DNA of 15,436 nucleotides. It comes from Candidatus Kerfeldbacteria bacterium (lineage in GTDB: Bacteria; Patescibacteriota; Patescibacteriia; UBA9570). Location: positions 1 through 15,436 of the forward strand of contig JACQPW010000067.1 of assembly GCA_016207285.1 (NCBI GenBank), read 5' to 3'. The translations under genes were made by a program, and so were the position numbers. Positions 8,098-15,110 of this stretch are shown in pieces; the stretch's first letter is position 1; each line of letters starts with the position of its first letter. The notes below the pieces were generated by a model that saw nothing but the letters and a program-made list of their open reading frames with translations, did no database searches and was not told the DNA's origin.

Positions 8098-8903
8098 AGT
8101 TTTTTCGCGACCAAGCGCGCCAACTAGGGCTGGTGCTGGGCGTAATCCTCATTGCCGTGGTGCTCTATTATGCCGGTTGGCTACGCCCGGTTGAGCATTG
8201 GGCTAGTACGGTGGCCCAACCGTGGTTAGGATTAGCCTATGCCACGATTGATTCCTACAGTCCATTGTATAGTACTACCGACAGTACACTGCTCGCTGAA
8301 AACCGCACCTTAAAAGATCAATTGACTAGTGTGGTGCAGCAGAATCAGGACTTGCAGGTTCAGTTACAGCAGTACGATGATTATCAGGCTGAGTTGAAGT
8401 TTGCCCAACAGCGCGAGTATACTATTTTGCCTGCGAAAGTAACCACTCGGCTGGGTAGCAGCACCGTGGGTCAGTGGTTATATATCAACCGTGGTTCAAC
8501 GGATGGCATTGCAGTTGGTTACCCGGTCATCTATGGTCCAGGCATGTTGTTAGGAGTAGTGGATACGGTGCATGAATCCTACAGCCAAGTAGAACTGTTA
8601 ACGAATGATGGCACCACCATCCAAGGGCAAACCCAGACAACAGCAGCCACCACGGGCATTTTGCAAGGTCAGTTTGGTACCAGTTTAATGATGAACTATA
8701 TCGTAAAAGATCAGCCGATTGCAGTGGGAGATGTGATTGTAACCAATGACCAAGATCGATTGATTCCAGCGGGCTTTATTATTGGTACGGTTGGACAGGT
8801 CACTGACGAACCCAGCGAGTTATTTAAATCCGCTCTGGTTAATCCGATGGTGCGATACGGAAACAATGCCATTGTCTCGGTCGTGTTACCAACCGGACTA
8901 TGA
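8094..8903 (+). CDS. mreC: Rod-shape determining protein MreC
   Basis: MreC is a bitopic membrane protein whose extracytoplasmic part binds and activates PBP2 in the elongasome. The 269-residue protein has one N-terminal membrane helix (about 11-29). A coiled-coil of alternating Leu, Gln and Asp (about 64-107) would drive dimer formation. The two beta-domains follow, starting with AKVTTRLG and including YINRGSTDGIAVGYPVI (about 130-146) and the later DRLIPAGFIIGTVG segment. The order and length fit the family. Both ends overlap neighbours by ATGA junctions. Confidence 0.94.
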   Translation: MKFFRDQARQLGLVLGVILIAVVLYYAGWLRPVEHWASTVAQPWLGLAYATIDSYSPLYSTTDSTLLAENRTLKDQLTSVVQQNQDLQVQLQQYDDYQAELKFAQQREYTILPAKVTTRLGSSTVGQWLYINRGSTDGIAVGYPVIYGPGMLLGVVDTVHESYSQVELLTNDGTTIQGQTQTTAATTGILQGQFGTSLMMNYIVKDQPIAVGDVIVTNDQDRLIPAGFIIGTVGQVTDEPSELFKSALVNPMVRYGNNAIVSVVLPTGL

Positions 8904-9403
8904 GTCGGCTGCGGACCGCCCTCCTCATAGCGTTAGGCGCAGCCACAGTGATCGTGGAGATCGTTAGTTGGTCCATTCCATCATTGGCCTGGCGCATTTA
9001 TCCTAGCTGGGTGTATGTAGCCATCATTACGAGTGTATTATCCTGGCCGCGATCGCTGTATGTGGCCGTAGGCTTAGGGTTTGTACTGGATCTATTTGCT
9101 CCGGCTCCGTTTGGAATTTGGATGCTGATGTTAGCCCTGTTAGTAGTAGTGAGTCAATGGGTAAAGACTACCTGGGTAAAACAAGCTTCAGCGTTAGCTG
9201 CCTTTGCTGCGATTGGTTGTGGCATGATGGCTGCAACGATTCCGATCTGGTTCTGGTTGATTTTATCGTATCGTTCGGCAGTGCTGTCGCCGGTGATTCA
9301 GTTAGTGCCCTGGTGGTCTTGGCCAATCAGCTGGTTGGGGTTAAGCGTCTTGTCGGCACTCCTTATCCGCATCATCCCATCACCTTATGAGCGACTATTT
9401 TAA
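8900..9403 (+). CDS. mreD: Rod-shape determining protein MreD
   Basis: MreD is a small polytopic membrane protein of the elongasome. The 167-residue product is almost entirely hydrophobic, with about five predicted helices. It contains the typical GFVLDLFAPAPFGIWML segment (about 59-75), where a short loop with Asp precedes PFG. It has little other conserved sequence, so the assignment also relies on its place between mreC and mrdA. The start shares ATGA with the mreC stop, and its 3' end overlaps mrdA by 17 bases. Confidence 0.9.
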   Translation: MSRLRTALLIALGAATVIVEIVSWSIPSLAWRIYPSWVYVAIITSVLSWPRSLYVAVGLGFVLDLFAPAPFGIWMLMLALLVVVSQWVKTTWVKQASALAAFAAIGCGMMAATIPIWFWLILSYRSAVLSPVIQLVPWWSWPISWLGLSVLSALLIRIIPSPYERLF

Positions 9404-11351
9404 TCCCTGGGTGGATCGGTCGATTAAAGACGGTAAATTATCCCAATATTATAGTGCTAGGGTGGTAGATGCTGCCCCCATTGACCCCACGGTGCGAGCT
9501 AGTTTTTTAACGAGCGCTTTACCACAACGGCGCGTCCGTTGGCTCAGCACCATCATGTTAGCCGTCTGTGGCATCTTGCTGATACGGTTAGCTTGGTTGC
9601 AAATTATCAACGGCTCTGATTATCGGGTAGCGGCTGATGCGAATCGAATTGAAGTAGTGACCGTCCCAGCTTCACGTGGGATTATTTACGATCGTTCCGG
9701 TCAAGCCTTAGTACTCAACGAACCCAACTTTGTTGCAACCGTGTCACCAATAGCATTACCCGATCCTGATACGGAGCCAGCTCAGTATCAGGCCGCTTTA
9801 ACGACCATTGCGACCGCTTTAACTATACCACTCGACCAACTGACAGCGCAGGTGGCCGAACATGCCGCCTTATATTATAGTCAGCCTTTAGTGTTGAAAG
9901 AGTTTATCCCGCATCAGCAAGCGCTTGATTTAATGTTACAATTCAAAACCATTCCGGGTGTCGCCATCTCTGCCCAAGCGGCGCGGCATTATCTACAACC
10001 CGAATATTTTGCTCCCATCATTGGTTACTTAGGTCGGATCAGTCCAGAGGATTTAGCAGAGGAATTATCAGCTGATTATGATTTATCCGATCATATTGGT
10101 AAAACAGGTTTAGAGTTTACCTATGAAACGGTTTTGCGCGGTAATAAAGGCAGCATTGCCAAAGAAATGACGGCTGCTGGACAAGCCTTAGACACCATTG
10201 CCGAGGAGCAGGCGATACCAGGTGGTAATATCGTTCTCAGCATCGATGCTGACCTACAAACCTTATTGTACGATGAAATTAAACGGGTGGCTGATCAAAA
10301 GGGTTTGCCCGGCGGGGCAGCCGTAGCGCTTGATCCACGGACAGGCAAGGTGCGAGCATTGGTGAGCTACCCTAGCTATGATCCCAATCTGTTTATCCAG
10401 GGAATCAGCAGTGAACTGTACAGCAACTTGCTCAACGATGAGCGTAAACCGCTCTTCGATAAAGCCATCTCGGGCGAGTATCCATCTGGTTCTACGTTCA
10501 AGTTGGTGGTCGCCGCCGCGGCCTTACAAACTGGCGTGGTCACTCCACACACGACAGTCAATAGTGTTGGTGGTTTGTGTATTAACTGCACCACTCGGCC
10601 AGATTTTCCGGATTGGAAAACCGGCGGTCATGGGGTGACCGATATCTATAAAGCGCTAGCAGAATCGGTTAATACGTATTTCTATTTGGCTGGCGGTGGT
10701 ACCTATAATAAAGACACATTGGAAATTAGCGGTGGACTGGGGATTGATCGCATCGCTGACTATGCTGAAGCGTTTGGTTTAGGGGCGGCCACGGGGATTG
10801 ATATTCCGGGTGAGGCCGACGGATTTATTCCGACACCAGCCTGGAAGGAAGAGGTAAAAGGCGAACCTTGGTATTTAGGGGATACATACCATGTTTCCAT
10901 TGGGCAAGGTGATTTATTAGTCACCCCATTACAAGTTGCCGTGTATACGATGATCGTGGCCAATGGCGGTACCTTTTATCAACCGCAATTAGTAGATCAT
11001 GTCACCGATCAATCCGGGGAGATCACTGATGAAATTGCACCCAGTGTGCGGGGGAGTGATTTTGTTGATCCCAGCAACTTGGCGGTCGTACGGGCTGGGA
11101 TGCGCCAAGCGGTCACCTCAGGTAGTGCCCGCAGCATGGCTAGTTTGGGAATGAGTTCAGCCGGAAAAACCGGTACGGCTGAAATTGGCGATACCGGCAA
11201 AAAACATTCTTGGTATACGACGTTTTTGCCTTATGAAGATCCCAAACTAGTGCTCGTGGTGTTGATGGAAGAGGGTGGGGATGGTACAGAAACGGCCTTA
11301 CCGGTGGCTAAAGCCGTCCTGGGTAACTATAGTATTGACAGCTCTCACTAG
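9387..11351 (+). CDS. mrdA: Penicillin-binding protein 2 (elongasome transpeptidase)
   Basis: This class B PBP crosslinks peptidoglycan during elongation, working with RodA, which is not in this window. The 654-residue protein has a cytosolic N-terminus of about 50 residues, one membrane helix (about 52-73) and the dimerisation-domain motif RGIIYDRSG (97-105). The transpeptidase domain has all three active-site motifs: S369-T-F-K372, S427-V-N429 and K594-T-G596. The region before SxN has PDW-KTGGHG (408-416), as in PBP2 proteins. It is preceded by an unusual Cys398-x-x-Cys401 pair. The cytosolic tail before the membrane helix is longer than in E. coli PBP2. The ATG lies 17 bases inside mreD. 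The 3' end contains the predicted greA promoter. Confidence 0.95.
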   Translation: MSDYFNPWVDRSIKDGKLSQYYSARVVDAAPIDPTVRASFLTSALPQRRVRWLSTIMLAVCGILLIRLAWLQIINGSDYRVAADANRIEVVTVPASRGIIYDRSGQALVLNEPNFVATVSPIALPDPDTEPAQYQAALTTIATALTIPLDQLTAQVAEHAALYYSQPLVLKEFIPHQQALDLMLQFKTIPGVAISAQAARHYLQPEYFAPIIGYLGRISPEDLAEELSADYDLSDHIGKTGLEFTYETVLRGNKGSIAKEMTAAGQALDTIAEEQAIPGGNIVLSIDADLQTLLYDEIKRVADQKGLPGGAAVALDPRTGKVRALVSYPSYDPNLFIQGISSELYSNLLNDERKPLFDKAISGEYPSGSTFKLVVAAAALQTGVVTPHTTVNSVGGLCINCTTRPDFPDWKTGGHGVTDIYKALAESVNTYFYLAGGGTYNKDTLEISGGLGIDRIADYAEAFGLGAATGIDIPGEADGFIPTPAWKEEVKGEPWYLGDTYHVSIGQGDLLVTPLQVAVYTMIVANGGTFYQPQLVDHVTDQSGEITDEIAPSVRGSDFVDPSNLAVVRAGMRQAVTSGSARSMASLGMSSAGKTGTAEIGDTGKKHSWYTTFLPYEDPKLVLVVLMEEGGDGTETALPVAKAVLGNYSIDSSH

Positions 11352-11363
11352 CCACAGTAGAAT
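11335..11363 (+). promoter_or_regulatory. Sigma-70-type promoter for greA, predicted leaderless
   Basis: A perfect -35 box TTGACA (11335-11340) is followed by 17 bases and then TAGAAT (11358-11363), a five-of-six match to TATAAT. Transcription would start about 11369-11371, only 3 to 5 bases before the greA ATG at 11374, so the transcript would have almost no leader. The -35 box overlaps the last codons of mrdA. It is the only strong promoter I found at any gene junction here. It would let greA-lysS-serS be expressed apart from the mre cluster. Confidence 0.65.
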
Positions 11364-11373
11364 ACCGTGCATT

Positions 11374-11841
11374 ATGACTGACAAAGAAATCTATGTTACT
11401 CCCGAAGGCCTGGAAAAACTCAAGGGCGACTTGGAGTATTTAAAGACCACGAAACGCAAGGATATCGCCAGTCGGATTGCCAGTGCCAAAGAATTGGGCG
11501 ACTTATCTGAAAATGCGGAATACAGTGACGCCAAAGAGGAGCAGGCCTTAGTAGAGAGCAAGGTGCTAGAATTAGAAGAGACGCTGCGTAATGTCACCAT
11601 CATTCAGAAACCGAAAGGTTCAAAAACAGTGGTGATTGGATCGCATATTGTCATTACGGATCCAGCCGGTAAACAGCAAGACTTTGATGTCGTTGGTTCT
11701 AATGAAGCCGATCCCGCTGCCGGTAAAATTTCCAATGAATCACCATTAGGCAAAGCATTCCTGGGCCATAAGGTAGGGGACGAGATTTCCGTTACGGTAC
11801 CCAAAGGAGCCATTGTCTACACCTTGAAAAAGGTGTCATAA
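11374..11841 (+). CDS. greA: Transcription elongation factor GreA
   Basis: GreA enters the secondary channel of RNA polymerase and stimulates cleavage of backtracked RNA. The 155-residue protein has an N-terminal coiled-coil whose acidic tip GDLSENAEY (42-50) carries the conserved Asp43 and Glu46. The C-terminal FKBP-like domain ends with ISNESPLGKAFLGHKVGD and a final IVYTLKKV strand. The longer in-frame start at 11275 is rejected because it would overlap mrdA by 77 bases and adds 33 residues without family similarity. The ATG at 11374 gives the standard GreA N-terminus and lies 22 bases after the mrdA stop, right behind a good promoter. Confidence 0.96.
   Translation: MTDKEIYVTPEGLEKLKGDLEYLKTTKRKDIASRIASAKELGDLSENAEYSDAKEEQALVESKVLELEETLRNVTIIQKPKGSKTVVIGSHIVITDPAGKQQDFDVVGSNEADPAAGKISNESPLGKAFLGHKVGDEISVTVPKGAIVYTLKKVS
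11819..11836 (+). other. Hairpin with GAAA tetraloop at the greA-lysS junction
   Basis: ACACCTT (11819-11825) pairs perfectly with AAGGTGT (11830-11836) around a GAAA loop of the stable GNRA class. The stem covers the last greA codons and ends 15 bases before the lysS ATG. No T-run follows, so it is not an ordinary intrinsic terminator. It could stabilise an mRNA end, affect lysS translation, or be a by-product of the encoded residues. Confidence 0.4.
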
Positions 11842-11851
11842 TGACCCTGCT

Positions 11852-13906
11852 ATGACGGAGCCGCATTCAGAACGGTCCGTTCGCATCGCTAAAGCTCAGG
11901 CTTACCAAGCGAACATTGGACCAACCTATCCATCAGACAGTCACCGCAGCCATACCGTTGGTCAGGTCTTGCATCGTTTTAGTGAACTCACAACCACTAC
12001 GGTTGTGTTGGCTGGACGTATTCGCCAATGGCGCGAGCACGGTAAATTAATCTTTGCCCATCTTGAAGACGCCACCGGTCGCATGCAAATTGCCTTGACG
12101 CAAACCGATTTGAAACAGCCAACGTATAAGGAGTTAAGTTATTTTGATGTAGCCGATATTGTAGAGGTGACTGGTAAACCTTTCACCACTCAAAAGGGTG
12201 AACGATCGATTTTAGTTGAACGGATTGTCATGCTGACGAAGGCCGTGCAGCCGTTACCAGATGAATGGTTTGGTTTGCAGGATGAAGAGCAGCGCTACCG
12301 CCAGCGTTATGTGGACATGTTGCTCAACCCTGAGTTACGGGCGATGTTTTTGAAAAAAACCACCTTCTGGAATAGTATCCGGCAGTTTTTGTTATCGGCA
12401 GGGTTTATGGAGGTAGAAACCCCTGTGTTAGAAACTACCCCCGGTGGTGCCGATGCTAAACCCTTTGTGACTCATCATAATGCCTTGGATCTGGATTTGT
12501 ATTTACGCATTTCGATGGGTGAGTTATGGCAAAAGCGCTTGATGGTGGCTGGCTTCGAAAAGACCTTTGAAATTGGCCGACAGTTTCGTAATGAAGGGAT
12601 CAGTGCTGAGCATTTACAGGATTATACCCAGATGGAGTTCTACTGGGCCTATGCTAACTACAACGACACCATGGATTTGGTGGAACGACTCTATAAGCAT
12701 GTGATTCAACAAACCTTTGGCACCCTGCAATTTACGATCAAAGGGTTTTCGGTTGATTTCTCCCAGCCTTGGCCGCACCTCGATTACGTCACCGCTATCA
12801 AAGATCAGCTAGGGGTAGATGTGCTCGCTAGTAATGAGGCTGAATTGGCAGCCAAGTGCCGATCATTACAGATTGATCCGAAGGGTGATGTCGGCAAGGG
12901 GCGCCTCATGGATTTATTGTGGAAACATTGCCGCAAGCAGATTGCGGGACCAGTGTTTTTAGTGAACCATCCAGTGGAAGTATCGCCGTTGGCTAAGCGC
13001 AAAGCCGACCAGCCGCAACTGGTGGAGCGCTATCAAGTGATTATTGCTGGCAGCGAACTGGGTAATGGGTATACAGAGTTGAATGACCCGGTAGACCAAG
13101 CTCAACGCTTTGAGGGTCAGGCCGCCATGCGCGCCGCGGGTGATGAAGAAGCCCAGATGCATGATTTTGACTTTGTGGAAGCGCTAGAGCATGGGATGCC
13201 ACCAACCTCTGGGTTTGGCATGAGTGAGCGGTTATTCTCTTTTCTCATGGATAAGTCGATTCGAGAATGTGTTTTATTTCCTTTATTACGTCCGAAACCA
13301 AGTTCCTCTACAGCAACCCCCAGTGCTGATGCATCGTTAGCAGAGATCCAACCGGGGATCAATCAAGCGGCCGCGTTAGAGTGGATGAAAGAAGAAGTTA
13401 AGGATGAAAATTTACGTCGTCATATGTTGGCTACGGAAATCATTATGCAAGCCTGGGCCAAACACTTTCAAGCGGTCTCACCGGAGGCTTGGGGTATTGC
13501 TGGTTTATTGCATGATATCGATTGGGAAAAAACCGAACCAGCTCAGCATTCATTAATCGGTGCAGATTGGCTGGCTAAGCGCGGTGTACATCCGTTGATT
13601 GTGGATGCGGTGCGAGAACATAATGGTGATATGCATAAATTAGAACCAAAAACGATCATGTCGAAAGCACTGTTTTGTATGGAACAAGTGACTGGTTTAA
13701 TTATGGCCGCTACCCTGGTACGTCCAGATAAAGATGTCCGTGGTTTACAACTGGCTAGTTTAAAAAAGAAATTTAAAGATAAAGCCTTTGCCAAAGGAGT
13801 CAGTCGGCATAACGTGCAACGTTGCCAAGAATTGTTAGGAGTACCTTTGGATGATGCCTTACAGTTATGTTTAACCGCTATGCAGACCGCCTATGATCGA
13901 TATTAA
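11852..13906 (+). CDS. lysS: Lysyl-tRNA synthetase (class II) fused to a C-terminal HD-domain hydrolase
   Basis: The first 480 or so residues form a complete class II LysRS that charges tRNA-Lys. They contain an OB-fold anticodon domain (about 50-130) and motif 1 with GFMEVETPVLETTPGGADAKPF (184-205). Motif 2 is FEIGRQFRNEG (239-249) with DYTQMEFYWAY, and motif 3 is GFGMSERL (454-461) ending at LRP (479-481). A Ser/Thr/Pro/Ala-rich linker (about 482-503) leads to a full HD-superfamily domain (about 505-684). That domain has H524, H554-D555, H566, H590 and E611 at likely metal-ligand positions, and GLIMAATLVRPDK and KKKFKDKAFAKGV segments. It resembles a family I recall as free-standing proteins of about 185 residues (COG2316 type). 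Normal LysRS ends near motif 3. The frame is continuous with no sign of a frameshift. The 3' end overlaps serS by 14 bases. Confidence 0.93.
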   Translation: MTEPHSERSVRIAKAQAYQANIGPTYPSDSHRSHTVGQVLHRFSELTTTTVVLAGRIRQWREHGKLIFAHLEDATGRMQIALTQTDLKQPTYKELSYFDVADIVEVTGKPFTTQKGERSILVERIVMLTKAVQPLPDEWFGLQDEEQRYRQRYVDMLLNPELRAMFLKKTTFWNSIRQFLLSAGFMEVETPVLETTPGGADAKPFVTHHNALDLDLYLRISMGELWQKRLMVAGFEKTFEIGRQFRNEGISAEHLQDYTQMEFYWAYANYNDTMDLVERLYKHVIQQTFGTLQFTIKGFSVDFSQPWPHLDYVTAIKDQLGVDVLASNEAELAAKCRSLQIDPKGDVGKGRLMDLLWKHCRKQIAGPVFLVNHPVEVSPLAKRKADQPQLVERYQVIIAGSELGNGYTELNDPVDQAQRFEGQAAMRAAGDEEAQMHDFDFVEALEHGMPPTSGFGMSERLFSFLMDKSIRECVLFPLLRPKPSSSTATPSADASLAEIQPGINQAAALEWMKEEVKDENLRRHMLATEIIMQAWAKHFQAVSPEAWGIAGLLHDIDWEKTEPAQHSLIGADWLAKRGVHPLIVDAVREHNGDMHKLEPKTIMSKALFCMEQVTGLIMAATLVRPDKDVRGLQLASLKKKFKDKAFAKGVSRHNVQRCQELLGVPLDDALQLCLTAMQTAYDRY

Positions 13907-15110
13907 ATTCATTCGCGAACATTCGGATCTTGTTCAGCAGGCCGCTCGCAATAAAAATGTTACGGTTGATGTTGAGGCGATCTTGGTCTTGGATACAAAG
14001 CGTAAAGAGTTACAAACCGAACATGATACCTTACGAGTAGAACAACGTAAGTTAGGTAAGGATGGCGGTAAAGAACTATCCGTCAAAGTAAAGTCGATCC
14101 AAAAAGAACTAACTACCGCGGAAGAGCAGTTACAGAAGTTGTTATGGCAGGTGCCAAATATTCCTACCGAGGATACGCCGGTTGGTAAAGACGAGTCTGA
14201 AAACCAAGTAGTCAAGGACTGGGGCACTAAACCGAGCTTTGCTTTTAAACCTAAACCACACTGGGAACTAGGCGTCAGCTTGGATTTGATTGATAACGAA
14301 CGCGCCGCTAAGGTAGCTGGTGCGCGCTTTACGTATTTGAAAGGGGATTTGGCCATCATGCAAAATGCCCTGGTTCAACTAGCTTTGACGATTCTCACTA
14401 AGCGGGGCTTTACCATGGTGGTACCACCCCTATTCATTAAACCGGATGTATTTGAAAAAATGGCGCGGTTGCATCCAGCGGATGAGCGTTATCATTTACC
14501 GACGGATGACCTGTATTTAATCGGTAGTGCCGAACACACCTTGGGACCAATTCATATGGATGAAGTCTTGCCCGAGCAGCAGTTACCAAAACGGTACGCA
14601 GCTTTTTCACCAGCCTTTCGTCGTGAAGCCGGTGCTGCTGGCAAAGATACCCGTGGTATCTTGCGTTTGCACCAGTTTGATAAAATAGAAATGGAAGTGT
14701 TCAGTACCGCAGAGCAAGCTATCACTGAACATCTGGGTTTAGTAGCGATTGAAGAAGAAATCTTACAAGCCTTAGAATTACCGTACCAATTGTTATTAAA
14801 ATGTACTGGCGACATTGGTGACCCGAATGCCCGGGGGATGGATATCAATACCTGGATGCCGGGGCAGGATCTCTATCGTGAAACCCACACCGCCGATTAC
14901 ATGAGTGATTACCAAGCGCGGCGGTTAAATACCAAAGTGAAGCGGGCAGATGGTAGTACTGGTTTTGTGCACATGAACGATGCCACTGCCATAGCCATTG
15001 GCCGTACCTTAGCTGCTATTATGGAAAACTATCAACAAGCTGACGGCTCCATCACAGTTCCGAAAGTGTTACAGCCCTGGATGTTTGGGGTGACGGAAAT
15101 AAAGCACTAA
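13893..15110 (+). CDS. serS: Seryl-tRNA synthetase
   Basis: This class II enzyme charges tRNA-Ser and tRNA-Sec-like acceptors where present. The 405-residue protein has the MIDIKFIREH start and an N-terminal antiparallel coiled-coil that grips the tRNA long arm (about 28-88). Further on are the serine-pocket loop LIGSAEHTLG (209-218), motif 2 FRREAGAAGKDTRG (242-255) with LHQFDKIEME, and motif 3 AIAIGRTLAAIMENYQ (366-381). The usual TAE of the serine loop is SAE. The usual SSCSNC stretch before QARR reads THTADYMSD here, a variant I associate with Patescibacteria. The ATG lies 14 bases inside lysS. The stop overlaps the convergent gene by four bases. Confidence 0.96.
   Translation: MIDIKFIREHSDLVQQAARNKNVTVDVEAILVLDTKRKELQTEHDTLRVEQRKLGKDGGKELSVKVKSIQKELTTAEEQLQKLLWQVPNIPTEDTPVGKDESENQVVKDWGTKPSFAFKPKPHWELGVSLDLIDNERAAKVAGARFTYLKGDLAIMQNALVQLALTILTKRGFTMVVPPLFIKPDVFEKMARLHPADERYHLPTDDLYLIGSAEHTLGPIHMDEVLPEQQLPKRYAAFSPAFRREAGAAGKDTRGILRLHQFDKIEMEVFSTAEQAITEHLGLVAIEEEILQALELPYQLLLKCTGDIGDPNARGMDINTWMPGQDLYRETHTADYMSDYQARRLNTKVKRADGSTGFVHMNDATAIAIGRTLAAIMENYQQADGSITVPKVLQPWMFGVTEIKH

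Noticed and set aside
7599..9056. Two copies of GCGATCGC (7599-7606 and 9049-9056), a highly iterated palindrome in cyanobacteria
   Set aside because: Two copies in 15 kb are too few to support an iterated element, and both lie within ordinary codons of mreB and mreD.
10686..10709. TATAAT at 10704-10709 with an upstream TTGGCT inside mrdA
   Set aside because: The spacer is only 12 bases and no gene start follows, so it is probably chance.
11275..11373. Upstream in-frame extension of greA (33 residues)
   Set aside because: It overlaps the end of mrdA, shows no GreA similarity and would place the promoter inside the coding region. The ATG at 11374 gives the standard N-terminus.
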